Below are positions 37,570 to 47,411 of a stretch of 64,000 nucleotides of DNA, one piece after another. The first letter of the stretch is position 1. Each line of letters opens with the position of its first letter. The notes under the pieces are model-generated. The model had not been told where the DNA came from. It saw nothing but the letters and a program-made list of their open reading frames with translations, and ran no database searches. The position numbers were made by a program, and so were the translations under genes. The DNA is taken from contig JACEVL010000157.1 in NCBI GenBank assembly GCA_020284085.1, positions 1,356,893 to 1,420,892 of the forward strand, given 5' to 3'. The stretch comes from Aporrectodea caliginosa. Its lineage: Eukaryota > Annelida > Clitellata > Crassiclitellata > Lumbricidae.

Positions 37570-38001
37570 ATGGTTCAGTTGTTCTACTATGAGAACCGAG
37601 GTCAGTCTGCACGCAAGCTGCTTCGTCACGAAGGTTGCAAGAACAAGGTCCATCTGTTCCCCTATGAAGGATGGGCGCGTCCAGCCAGCCTCTGCTACTG
37701 GGTCCTGAAGACTTCATGGTGGAGCAGAACCAGGTGCAAGATCGTCCAGGTGTGCGGTGTCAAGAGGAACACGACCGTCGGTCGCATGGCAACCGCTGCC
37801 AACGGCAACGTGACCGTCACGGGGAAGTTCAAGGGCGCCCAGGAGCAGGACCCCGACTTCCGGTTGACCCTGAACACGAACGTATCCAGCTCAGACTTCC
37901 AGATTGGTTACAGCATGACGGGAATGTTGGAGAGAGGTTGCCGCAAGGAGGGTCGAATGGAAATGACCCATTATGCAATGATCAAGCGAAAGGGTTACTA
38001 A
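37570..38001 (+). CDS. Unrecognised 143-residue protein; only convincing host gene
   Basis: The frame opens with ATGG in a CGTCATGG context and closes with TAA at 37999-38001. The coding stretch is clearly GC-richer than its surroundings, especially in third positions (AAC, AAG, GTC, GGC preferred), which fits an expressed gene. The product is basic, with five Cys (residues 23, 42, 56, 62, 124), a Trp-rich segment at 44-51 (WVLKTSWW) and a Val/Thr-rich stretch at 79-104 that looks beta-strand-like. It has no signal peptide or membrane segment, though three N-x-S/T sites occur (67, 80, 104). It could be a single coding exon after a 5' UTR intron. ATTAAA at about 38158 could serve as the polyadenylation signal. 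It lies between two unrelated retroelements. I do not recognise the family. Confidence 0.6.
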   Translation: MVQLFYYENRGQSARKLLRHEGCKNKVHLFPYEGWARPASLCYWVLKTSWWSRTRCKIVQVCGVKRNTTVGRMATAANGNVTVTGKFKGAQEQDPDFRLTLNTNVSSSDFQIGYSMTGMLERGCRKEGRMEMTHYAMIKRKGY

Positions 38002-38197
38002 TCGACAACCAACACAGACACCTATAAACCAGCTGGTCCCATCGTAACCCGTTTCAAAGAGGTTATCACCATATGCACCCCTCTTACACGAGACAAGCGT
38101 ATTCCAATTCAAGAGACTTCAAGCATTCCATCAACTAACGTAATTTTACTCTATAATTATTAAAATCATGATCATCATTGTTGTTGAGACCGCATCA

Positions 38198-38240
38198 TCG
38201 TCATCATTATTATTATTATAATTATAATTATAATTATTTT
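38198..38240. repeat. (ATT)n/(ATAATT)n tract
   Basis: CATTATTATTATTATAATTA followed by ATAATT units. It bounds the downstream (minus-strand 3') side of the first RT fragment. Confidence 0.85.
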
Positions 38241-38241
38241 T

Positions 38242-38470
38242 TTAAATGAAGCATCTGGAACGGCTACTCATTGCCACGACGTCCTCGCACACTTTCTCGT
38301 ACCCGCCGCCCACGGTGAGATCATCTAAATAACCAAAGGCTAGCGGCGATTGTAAGTGAGTAAGAACTTCTTGGAGCGGTAGGCAAAAGAGAACTGGACC
38401 TAGTGGGTCTCCTTGTTGCGGGCCTTCCTGCGATTGTAGAGTGAAGTTGCCGTACTTCAAGCTGGACGGT
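38242..38470 (-). pseudogene. Reverse transcriptase palm fragment of RT/RLE retroelement
   Basis: About 70 codons covering SQEGPQQGDPLGPVLFCL and then FGYLDDLTVGG, where the YLDD box is the catalytic Asp pair. The motif spacing and wording match the larger copy at 42544-43549 (EEGTQQGDPLGP, GYMDDLTLAG), so it belongs to the same broad family but not the same subfamily. Both sides are (ATT)n tracts. The rest of the element is missing. Confidence 0.75.
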
Positions 38471-38592
<122 letters not shown>

Positions 38593-38805
38593 TACCAGAG
38601 AGGTACATGTAATCCATCAGGATTTCAAAAATTAGGGATAGCATTATTCTGGGATGGATAGTCTTCGTTGATGTCGTGCTGATTGCTGAAATTGCTGTGA
38701 AAAACGATTGCGTTGAAACGTTGGATGGCAACCGATAAGCGTTGGTAGAGAAATGTAGTTTATCTTTTTGTCTCCAGCTATCTATCGAAGAAAGCTATGC
38801 TTCAG

Positions 38806-38807
<2 letters not shown>
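38593..38807 (-). pseudogene. 3' end of a second RT/RLE retroelement copy
   Basis: Read on the minus strand, about 38750-38680 encodes FLYQRLSVAIQRFNAIVF. This corresponds to HLLQRLSVALQIGNALSVL at the C-terminus of the large copy. A short 3' UTR follows and ends in GGTAAATAATAATAAT. Both edges are (TTA)n. It is a 5'-truncated copy reduced to the last part of the endonuclease domain plus 3' UTR. Confidence 0.65.

Positions 38808-38871
<64 letters not shown>
38808..38871. repeat. (ATT)n microsatellite at the 3' end of the large RT/RLE copy
   Basis: About 21 perfect ATT units. On the minus strand the large element's 3' UTR (GAAATAAATTTG) runs directly into it. Confidence 0.95.
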
Positions 38872-38872
<1 letters not shown>

Positions 38873-38940
38873 CAAATTTATTTCTTCATAAAGCCAACAA
38901 ACTTATGTACAGACTGATTAAAAGTAACTGTTTTCAATAT

Positions 38941-40094
38941 TTAGAAGCCTTCGATCAGTCCTGGGCTACTGTTGTTGCAATCTGTGGTGCCTAAAACAGA
39001 TAGAGCGTTTCCAATTTGTAGGGCGACTGATAAGCGTTGTAGAAGATGACTAGTCTCACGCTGGTCGCCTGTCGCTGCTGAGATCTTGCGTCCTAGTTCT
39101 TGGACAAACTGCAGTGATTCTGTGTGCCAGCTTCCTGCAGTTTCGACTGCCACAGGGACGAAATGATGTGACTGTGTGATAGCAGCATACTTGGTTTCCT
39201 TGTTGCGAGCTGCCTTTTCCGCTGCCGCACCTGCGATTTGCGATGTTATATGTTCGTAGGATGCAGCGAAAGTATCTGGCACCGTGACATCCCATGCCAA
39301 GCAACGACCTCTGTGCCAAGGTATGATGGTGACTCCGTCAGGCCTTTTGCCGTCTGATCTGGAGAGGCCATTGGGCTCTTTGATGGCAGGTATTTTGGCT
39401 CTGGTGAAAGCTCGCCAAATAACGTCGTTGAGCATGCCATGTCGATGCTGTCTTCCTGGACCTTTGCTACAAGAGAATCCATGATGGCCGATGGTTTCTA
39501 CTATGACACCGCATTTGCAAGTGTGTTTTTCACACAAGGCAGTGCCTAGTCGGATGCCGGATGCGATTCTTAGGACCTCTCCTGACATGCGTAATCCTGC
39601 TGTCGTAATGGGCAGTGCATGAAGCCAGTCTCCAGAGTGTGGCGATTGCACGGCTAACAATCTGGCTTTAACAGCAGAATCACTCGCTCTTTCTGACAGG
39701 TCTTGAAGTGCATGTGAGATGAGTTTGCTGTCCCATTCCCGTTGTATGTGAGCCTTCTGCTCGATGGGAGGAGTTGCGTTCGACTTCGATGACCAAGAAC
39801 TAAAAGCCTCCTCTACCAACGGATCTGTGATTGTTAGAGGGACGTCGAGTAACAGTTGGTCTTGAAGGTTTCGTGTGCCAGCGGCTGATGCCAAAAAGGC
39901 GGAAGTTGCCAGCATAACGGCACTACGAATCCCCAGACCACCGTTTCTAACAGGTAAAGATGCCTGGATCCATTGATCGTCGCTCATGTTGATATTAAGA
40001 AGGCTACACAGACCAGTTCTCAAGACTTCGTCGAAGACGTGTAGAAGTTCTTCGTTTAAGAAGCAGGCTGATGTTCTTAATGTGTATAGCAGCT
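38941..40094 (-). pseudogene. RT/RLE retroelement: C-terminal domain with zinc knuckle and PD-(D/E)xK-like nuclease
   Basis: The open frame continues to 40122, but its first codons come from the inserted element. True element sequence starts in the 16-bp repeat (KLLYT). Residue numbers refer to the 393-codon frame. LPVRNGGLGIRSAVMLA (56-72) and PHSGDWLHALP (161-171) are post-RT motifs. HTCKCGVIVETIGHHGFSC (200-218) has CxC, His and Cys for zinc. KRPDGVTIIPW (259-269) and AWDVTVPD (276-283) supply the Asp residues expected of a restriction-like fold. It ends LSVALQIGNALSVL and has a short (about 70 bp) 3' UTR with AATAAA. In the family this nuclease nicks the target DNA for priming. It is intact apart from the insertion upstream. 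Confidence 0.78.
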
Positions 40095-40095
40095 T
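40080..40095. repeat. 16-bp target-site duplication, left copy
   Basis: ATGTGTATAGCAGCTT, identical to 42582-42597. It marks insertion into the RT/RLE coding sequence. On the minus strand both copies read AAGCTGCTATACACAT in the same reading frame (KLLYT). Confidence 0.93.
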
Positions 40096-40482
40096 ATAAT
40101 GCTCTATCATGATTTTTTTCAAAAATTGAGTTTGGTATCAATTTCGTCAGTGTAACGTTTGCTCTATCATTGGACAAAAAGGCTAGGAGGTGTAAGCAGC
40201 CGTTTTATAGATATAAGGCAATATTTAAATGCTCTATCTTATGAAGCTGTATCTTTTCTAAACCTATTTGGTATTATATTGCTGTATCATGATTAGCAGC
40301 CAATCACAAAGCTGCTTTCGTAATGTTACAGCAAAAGTTTACTGAATAGTAATAACTGGTAAAATGCTCTATCATGTATGATAGAGCAATATAGTACTCA
40401 GGACGCGATTTAGGATAGGCCCTACAATCCTACATTGCTTTATGTCTAACATAAGTGTTAGAGCATTATTACAACTACGCCT

Positions 40483-40491
40483 ACGTTTACT
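40483..40491. repeat. 9-bp target duplication of inner foldback element, left
   Basis: ACGTTTACT, repeated at 42322-42330. It lies immediately outside the inverted-repeat ends AGGGTGGAGTG. Confidence 0.85.
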
Positions 40492-40965
40492 AGGGTGGAG
40501 TGAAAAAAATGTTTTGAGCAAACGTTTTCCAATAGTGATCAAAAGTTGCCAGTATGTTAGAGTAAGTAGTGTGCACAATATTTTTGATTTTGCTTTATGT
40601 CTTCTGCCCTCTACCGGCGGTTAAATATTTGCATGGGAAATTCTGTGGAAACACATCAATGTAATGCATTTTTTTTAAACTGTGGGCGAATCTTCAGATC
40701 GATTCGCCATATCAGATCAGGCAGTTGTGGAAATCTCACCTGGTGTGATAGGCTACAGGTTTGTGGAATGGTAATGCCCAATGAGTGCAGCGACGTCATC
40801 TCAAGGAACACAATAATTAGGAGAGAACGAAAGAAGGGCCGAAGCTCTGCTAATGCAGGGTGTGCCAGTATGACTGTGTTGATGCCCTTCGCATTTCTTT
40901 TAACGGTCGAAAGGACAGAACCGTAGTTCATGAGATGTGAACGGAAAATTGCAACGCAGAGTTCA

Positions 40966-41445
40966 TTCATTCATTTCGGAAATTTATATAGCGCCTCTTA
41001 GAGATACCTAATCAGAGGCACGCCCCGCCCAGCCACGGCTAACGATGAAGGACTTGAGCAATTAGTAGAAAGCAGGTGGATTATTCAGGGGCAGTAAGCG
41101 TAGCACAATCGGGAGCCCATTCCAAGTGGGGGGACGCAACAACCGAGAAGGCACGACGCTGTCTGACCGAAGAGTGGGACCGAGGGATCAGGAGCACCCC
41201 ACTTAGCCGAGGAGCGCAGAGCTCGACGGGGAGGCTATGTCAGATACCGGGCGACAGAGATCGGACAGGTAGGACGGAGGAATACCATTGAGACACTGCC
41301 AGACAAGCGCTGCTGTCCTATAGGAAATGTGTTGCGAGGCAGTAAGCCAGTTGAACACATCTCGCATGTAGGCAGAGACTGGGGCATATTTTGGAATAAG
41401 AGCAATAATCTGAGCAGCAGAACGAAGGACCCAGCCAAGGCACCC
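40966..41445 (-). mobile_element. CR1-like LINE 3' part inside left arm
   Basis: On the minus strand this matches the LINE at about 26105-26580: QIIALIPKYAPVSAYMRDV, the LCRPVSD segment, GGGGCGTGCCTCTGATTAGG, GCGCTATATAAATTTCC and the GAATGAATGAA tail. It is broken by frame changes. Its junction with the arm sequence is also found, inverted, at 41838. Confidence 0.8.
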
Positions 41446-41634
41446 TATTTAGCAAAATTAGTAGTGACCAGCAAGAACCAAGCAAAATTATAAACTCTAC
41501 TGGTGACAAAGGCGTGGACAAAGACCACAGAATCATCATGGACTGTAAGACTGTAAGAAAACACGCTAATGACGGAGCCGGTAGCGACCAAGATTTAAAA
41601 TAGAACACATTTAATTGGTTTTAGAGATAAGGGG

Positions 41635-41838
41635 TCGCTCCTTGTGACTTGGGCACACTCTTCGGTCAGACAACGTCGAGCTTTCAAGACAGTTGACCCC
41701 TCCGCTTACTGCACCTGAATAATCCACCTGTTTTCTACTAATAATTATTGCTTAAGTCCTTCATCTTTAGCCGTGGCTGGGCGGGGCGTGCCTCTGATTA
41801 GGCATTTCTAAGAGGCGCTGTATAAATTTCCGAAATGA
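41635..41838 (+). mobile_element. CR1-like LINE 3' end inside right arm
   Basis: ACTCTTCGGTCAGACAACGT, TGGCTGGGCGGGGCGTGCCT and GGCGCTGTATAAATTTCC with GAATGAATGAA. This is the inverted counterpart of 40966-41180 but with a small deletion after the CAGACAACGTCGAG motif and a different 5' continuation. The spacer 41445-41635 is unassigned. Confidence 0.8.
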
Positions 41839-42581
41839 ATGAATGAACTCTGCGATGCAATTTTCCGTTCACATCTCATGAACTACGGTTCTGTCCTTTC
41901 GACCGTTAAAAGAAATGCGAAGGGCATCAACACAGTCATACTGGCACACCCTGCATTAGCAGAGCTTCGGCTCTTCTTTCGTTCTCTCCTAATTGTGTTC
42001 ATTGAGATGACGTCGCTGCACTCATTGGGCATTAGGCCTACCATTCCACAAACCTGTAGCCTATCACACCAGGTGAGATTTCCACAACTGCCTGATCTGA
42101 TATGGCGAATCGATCTGAAGATTCGCCCACAGTTTTAAAAAAATGCATTACATTGATGTGTTTCCACAGAATTTCCCATGCAAATATTTAACCGCCGGTA
42201 GAGGGCAGAAGACATAAAGCAAAATCAAAAATATTTTGCACACTACTTACTCTAACATACTGGCAACTTTTGATCACTATTGGAAAACGTTTGCTCAAAA
42301 ACATTTTTTTCACTCCACCCTACGTTTACTCTATCCGTTGGAAATCATAGCTGTAACATGCATTTTTACTTTTTTGTCATTTTCGATATTTTTACTTTTG
42401 TTTATCAAAGTAACATTTTCTTTTTCAAAATAAGTCACTAGCAGGCACATAAAAATGATAATATTACCATGCAAAACAATCCAGTTTAGAATTCTTGGCC
42501 TAAAACAGCGACCAAACTTTGAAGTCGTTTTTCTCGGTTTCGTCTAAATATATGATAGAGCATTATAATTCTCAGGAGGCG

Positions 42582-43549
42582 ATGTGTATAGCAGCTTCGG
42601 TATGCTTAAGCTGCTCCTCAGCAGGGTGAATGCGTCGTGTGGATGCAGCATCTCAAGCCTTGTTGTGACTTTCTCCAAATCCTTGATCTTTTTCTGGATA
42701 GATTTGTCGACAGCCCTGCCTGGCAGCAGCGGTGCTCCCAGCAGTGTCAAATCTTCAACGGCGACATTTTCAAACTCGGCGAAGGTCTGAATCTTCTTTG
42801 CGTTATCGAAGGTTCTAAAGGATGCTTCGCATTTTGCTTGATTTAGCTGTAGACCATACATGGGCGCCTCTTTCTCTATCAAGCTGACGTCGTACTCAAC
42901 TTGATCGATCGGTCCAGCAAGAGTAAGATCGTCCATATAGCCAGTGAATGGAGTTGTCAAACTCTCCAGAAGTGGATGTATTGCCAGGCAAAACTCCAGT
43001 GGCCCTAAGGGGTCGCCTTGTTGGGTGCCTTCCTCGGAATGAATGGTATGCTGTCTGGTCTGTAGCTGGGGGGCGTAGGCATAGTTGTCATATACGTATC
43101 TGTATATTTCCGGAGCTTTTGCTGCCACCGCCTCTAACATTGAGTCTCTTCTCAGAGCATTGAAGGCATTCGAGAAGTCCAGTTTAACTATGACATGGTT
43201 TTCAGGCATCGACTGCAGGTATCGTCTGGTTGCGTGGACAGCTGCCTCGGCACCTCCTGATACTCCGACGCCGATTTGAAGTGGTGACAGATTTTGAGAT
43301 AGGTATGGAGTAACAACATGGCAGACACACTTGGCAGCAAGCCGTCGCCACGTGTATCCAATCGTGATTGGTCTTATTCCACCATCTTTTTCCCCAAGTG
43401 TTATTAGTCTTCCGCCGTATAGGATATCTGCAACTTGTTTCGGTAGTCCGCCTCTCAAGAGTAGATTGATTAAGTCAGTGATTGTCTCTACGAAATCCGT
43501 GTCTGTTGTGTTGGACAGAAGGTTCTTCAGATGTTGTGGTGTGAAGCCA
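42582..43549 (-). pseudogene. RT/RLE retroelement: reverse transcriptase domain
   Basis: The first methionine is at 43458, but coding sequence is open back to the (TTA)n edge at 43549. In the 304-codon frame counted from that Met: GGIRPITIGYTWRRLAAK (26-43), VKLDFSNAFNAL (91-102, first catalytic Asp), EEGTQQGDPLGP (142-153), GYMDDLTLAG (173-182, catalytic Asp pair) and LNQAKCE. The last codons (SPPENYNALSYI) derive from the insertion at 42581. N-terminal fingers and any zinc fingers are lost to 5' truncation. The separated C-terminal part is at 38941-40094. Confidence 0.82.
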
Positions 43550-43551
43550 TG

Positions 43552-43761
<210 letters not shown>

Positions 43762-44880
43762 GTCTTATTTGATGACGATGACCATTTTAATGATGACAAC
43801 CTTGTTCAGTGGATCACAGCAGTAGCAGCAACAAATGCAGCATGAACTAGGCCTAAGTGCTCGTAAGTTTACGATTACACTACTTTACTACTCTCTGTCC
43901 TACAAATGCCGCTGTTCCCTCTGCATTAATCCAACTGGTGTGTCATAGGGTGCGATTAATGCTCGTGTCCACTTTTTAATTAACTATTATTTAAATTATT
44001 ATGTAAACTAAATTTCGTTATTTAGTGCAACAGTTGCAGGAATTACTATGCACGAGACTCTCTCGGTTGTGCTTAGAGTTCGTTTAACAGTGGTCAACAT
44101 GTTAACAACAATCAGGGTTGTATTTAAGAGGATTGGGATTTGGGGATTTGATCTCATTTGACATTTTCATGCTTCTATTATATAATTGAAGCCAAATTGG
44201 TCAATTGCCTGTTGTTCAAACTTTAACAGATTACTGGCATAAATCGTTTAAATGTGTTGGATATTTCTTGTGCTTGGGCCAGTCCACGTGGCCAACGCCA
44301 TTGAAATACAACCCTGATGACGTGATGCATTAAACAGCTATTTTGAATTCGATGTTCTGTGGATCTCTTCGTTATTTGTCACTGCAGATGTCGTTATTGT
44401 CGTTTTACGTTTTGTACAGTTGTCTTGTTGTCTTTTATCGCCACTGATCTATGAATTGTCCAGTTAGACAGTTTGGTCAGTTGTTCAAACACTTTAGAGA
44501 AATGCGTGTTTATGATGTTCAAGTGAAAGCCTTTTAGGCCTTTTGGCCAATAGGTTTATTCAGTCATTTAGCCCTAGCCAATCCGGCCATGTAATTATAT
44601 TGACTTTTCGTATGATTAAATAAAATCGACAAATTATCGAGTTTTGACTTACTTACTGTTCTGCATATAATGTAGTCGTGCAGAGCAAACATGTTTAAGA
44701 TAGGCCTATAGTATAGCATAGAACATTTTCTATATAATATAGGTTTATAATTATCACATAAGGTAAACGGGCTTTGCAGCTGTTACGCATTAATAGCATT
44801 TGTAATAGTATACTATCTAATAGTATTACAAATAGCATTATCTAATAGTATTAGGCCGAGTATATTAGCATTATCTAATA

Positions 44881-45221
44881 CAGTGCTGTCCAACCCGCAG
44901 CCCGCGGGCCGCATGTGGCCCGCGGGCTGCTTCTAAGTGGCCCGCCCGAGCACGCTAAATAATTACAATTTGTGTTAAAATGAAGTAAAAGACAAAGTCA
45001 CTGGTCTACTTGTATAGCTATTTGTTCGTAACTTGGCTTATTATTTGACAATGTGGAAAAATCCAGTTCCTACGAAGCATTGATAGCCCATAATAAATTT
45101 TAGCACAGTTAATAATTTGCAATAAATTTTAGTAGTTGCTTTTGAGTTGACTGGTGCGGCCCTCGGCTTCAAGAATAACTTCTTCGGTGGCCCGCGGGGT
45201 CAAAAAGGTTGGACAGCACTG
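44881..45221. mobile_element. hAT-type MITE, 341 bp
   Basis: The ends CAGTGCTGTCCAACC and GGTTGGACAGCACTG are perfect 15-bp inverted repeats. The 8-bp target duplication ATCTAATA lies at 44873-44880 and 45222-45229. GC-rich subterminal GCCCGCGGGC blocks are present, as in many animal hAT MITEs. It is inserted in a patch of AGCATTATCTAATAGTATTA repeats. Confidence 0.95.
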
Positions 45222-45525
45222 ATCTAATAGTATTAGTGATACTATTATCAAATAGTATTAGCAGGAAACGCCAGCAACAAACCTTGTGCAGTTTAAAGTT
45301 GTCATGTTCTATGGTCCAGCATTGGCTTATGCCTAAATGTAGCCTACAGTCAAATCATGCATGGCATCCTACTTACAACACGATATACTTCCTCTAGTTA
45401 TCATCTGGTTAGCCCAGAGTTTCAAAGTCGACTGTCAGTTTCTGAGCATTTAAAACTATAGAGAGTGGCACGGGGGACATAATTGTTTTCATCCCCATCC
45501 AATTCCAGTCTGTCCCATGCATCAC

Positions 45526-45726
45526 CAGACCCGGATTTAGGCATGTGCACTATGTGCCAGTGCACAGGGCCTCCACCACAAAGGCAAGACATTTTTTCAC
45601 TTGTGTTTCATAATTGATTATGAAATATTTCAGTAGTGCGCAGTTCGTACAGACACAATTTAGTACAAATATAGGCCTCCACCACGGCGGTGCACTGGGA
45701 CCTCCACCTAAGTTAATACGGCCCTG
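45526..45726. mobile_element. Probable hAT-type MITE, 201 bp
   Basis: The left end CAGACCCGGATTTAGGC and the inverse of the right end CAGGGCCGTATTAACTTAGG are similar. The flanking 8-mers TGCATCAC and CCCATCAC match at 6/8. GGCCTCCACCAC is repeated inside (about 45569 and 45673). Confidence 0.55.
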
Positions 45727-46744
45727 CCCATCACATCAGTATAAAATATCTCCAGGCTCCAGCATCACAGCGCACTTCGATACGATATGACACAATACAG
45801 TGTAGTGCATTATAATGCAACACGTACAGTAATGTATGCACAGTAATGTACGGTAACCTATATTCGAATACATCAATACAATGCAACAGAAAACCACATA
45901 AAACGATATTAGGCCTCTTCGGCGACCAGCAGCTCAATGGTATTCTTTAATTAGGGGCTCGACTATCTCAACGCTTTGAACGCTTCTGGTGTTCACTAAA
46001 CACAATTCTAGAGCTTAGAAAGTAGGTCTAGTTCGAATTCTCTAGCATTCGAATGAATGATTGTCGCAGACCTGAAGATGGTCTCCACTGCCGGGAGTTG
46101 ACGAGACAAGGACCTAAAGCAACCCGCTATTTACATAAGAAAATCATTCATTCATTCATTGATTCATTCAGAAGGATAGAGGACACGAGCATTAAGCTTA
46201 TCTAGGATTCGGAACCTTCCAAAAACTGCTTGTCGACCTTTGGGACAAACCGCTCGTCCATGGCTTTTAATCGTAGGTTTGATGCAGTTGGTTGTCATGT
46301 GAATGTCCCATGCTATACACAGTAGGTCTAAAGAATAATCTTATCACAACTTCAAACTGCATCTGGGCTATAAACGATCACCACCAGCATAATTAGAAGT
46401 AGGTCGACAGTTCTGTGATTGACGTTCAGTATTCCATTTAGTTTTCAGTGATTCTAATTCAGCGTTAATGTCTTCTGAACCACAGTTAAAAACCACCTGT
46501 TCCTTGGTAATGCTCATGCATACTCCTTTTGCTCGAGCTTCTATCGGCCCATTTGTGCCGCCCGGAGCACTTGCCCTGGCACCAGCCGCCTTTTACTGTC
46601 CATCATTACATGGCTTTAGCCGTCACTGCATAAGCTTTCCCATAGTTCATCGAATCACCATTGCTGGTCGGCTTGTGTGATTTTCCAAATGGAGAGCGAT
46701 TGCATCGTATTACATAACATCAGTCACAAAACATAATTTTCTCG

Positions 46745-46838
46745 GTCTGTCACGCTGAGAGCGCCTCTGAATAGCTAGTACTGTAAGAGGCGCTTTACAA
46801 ATTCTCAGATACGATACGATACGATACGATACGATAAT
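46745..46838 (+). mobile_element. LINE 3'-end fragment with (GATAC)n tail
   Basis: GAGAGCGCCTCTGAATAGC, AAGAGGCGCTTTACAAATTC and a GATACGATACGATACGATAC tail. It is too short to assign coding. Intervals 45735-46740 show nothing else recognised. Confidence 0.7.
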
Positions 46839-46868
46839 GCTTACTATGGAATAAGCGTTAAGAGTAGT

Positions 46869-46919
46869 TGTAGTAGCAGCAGCAGCAGCAGCAGCAGTAG
46901 CAGTAGCAGTAGCAGTAGC

Positions 46920-46995
<76 letters not shown>
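46869..46995. repeat. (GTAGTA/GCAGCA)n then (TA)n microsatellite
   Basis: AGCAGC and AGTAGC units at 46876-46922, AGT units to 46950, then TA units to 46994. Confidence 0.9.
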
Positions 46996-46996
<1 letters not shown>

Positions 46997-47409
46997 TCAT
47001 CATCATCAGGATCCATGGGCCGAAGGCCCGTAGGTGTCCAACGCTTGCATCAGATCCATGGGCCGAGGCCCGTTTGGAGTCCAATGCTTGCATTGGATTT
47101 CATACGTATTTTTTCTTTACGAACGGAGTATCTGCACCCATCCGTTCGACCTTCGCACTTCTCCCTTAAAGAGAGTTCCAGGCTTAGGACTGGCTCTGAT
47201 ATCCACTATCTTGTGGTATCAGAGGCGGCGATGCCGCCCACGTTTGCCAGCTTTTCAGGGTTCCTGCTGAGCCTGTCCACCTCGCGTAGCGCCCTAGGTG
47301 GTACTTCAGCCAAGACCTTCACCACTGATGGCATAGCCTCAGCAGGCACTCCCCTACTTACTGTTGCCACCCCCTCACCACGTTGAGGTGTGAGTCGGAC
47401 TTTGGGAGG

Positions 47410-47411
<2 letters not shown>
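46996..47411 (-). mobile_element. Unassigned retroelement-like fragment between two (TA)n tracts
   Basis: On the minus strand, coding-like sequence (MPSVVKVLAEVPPRALREVD, then NPEKLANVGGIAASDTT) is followed by a non-coding end. That end contains two about 47-bp repeats, each with the hairpin GGGCCTCGGCCCATGGATC or GGGCCTTCGGCCCATGGATC, and then GATGATGATGA. Both edges run straight into (TA)n. The protein-like part is open from the (TA)n at 47410 to about 47206. I suspect a 5'-truncated LINE end, but I do not recognise the family. Confidence 0.45.

Larger units (their letters stand above)
40492..42321. mobile_element. Long-inverted-repeat (Mutator-like/foldback) element, 1.83 kb
   Basis: The left arm starts AGGGTGGAGTGAAAAAAATG at 40492 and the right arm ends with its inverse at 42321. 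The arms match for about 600-700 bp each (40492 to about 41180; about 41640 to 42321), with few differences. The target duplication is 9 bp. Long terminal inverted repeats plus a 9-bp duplication are typical of Mutator-like elements. Each arm contains the same junction into a CR1-like LINE 3' end with a (GAAT)n tail. The frames at 40656-40970 (minus) and 41839-42138 (plus) are the same arm sequence read twice and show no known domain. No transposase is present. Confidence 0.82.
40096..42581. mobile_element. Inserted element with GCTCTATCAT repeats (16-bp TSD), itself interrupted
   Basis: The outer element consists of 40096-40491 plus 42331-42581 (about 647 bp) once the inner element is removed. 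Its left end ATAATGCTCTATCAT is the exact inverse of 42552-42566 (ATGATAGAGCATTAT). The right side has 15 more bases (AATTCTCAGGAGGCG) before the target duplication. GCTCTATCAT or one-base variants recur at 40101, 40161, 40231, 40281 and 40366, the last in a palindrome with 40378-40387. An internal copy of the right end (GATAGAGCAATATAGTACTC) lies at 40380. A 16-bp duplication is long for cut-and-paste elements and more like retroposition. I cannot assign a family. Confidence 0.75.
38872..43549 (-). mobile_element. Retroelement with RT and restriction-like endonuclease, split by a nested insertion
   Basis: The minus-strand element runs from 43549 to 38872, bounded on both sides by (TTA)n. The 5' part (43549-42582) encodes reverse transcriptase and the 3' part (40095-38941) encodes the C-terminal domain. 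The two are separated by a 2486-bp insertion (40096-42581) flanked by 16-bp direct repeats. Removing the insertion and one repeat restores reading in the same frame. The 5' edge is truncated inside the RT: coding reads HGFTPQHLKNLL straight out of the (AAT)n tract. The zinc-binding CxC..H..C motif followed by RPDG..WDVT recalls the restriction-like endonuclease of R2/R4/Dong-type retrotransposons. Confidence 0.8.

Noticed and set aside
40656..42138. Conserved small protein MNELC(V/D)AIFRSHLMNYGS seen twice
   Set aside because: The two frames are the two arms of one inverted repeat and begin at the LINE junction. Apparent conservation reflects arm identity, not selection.
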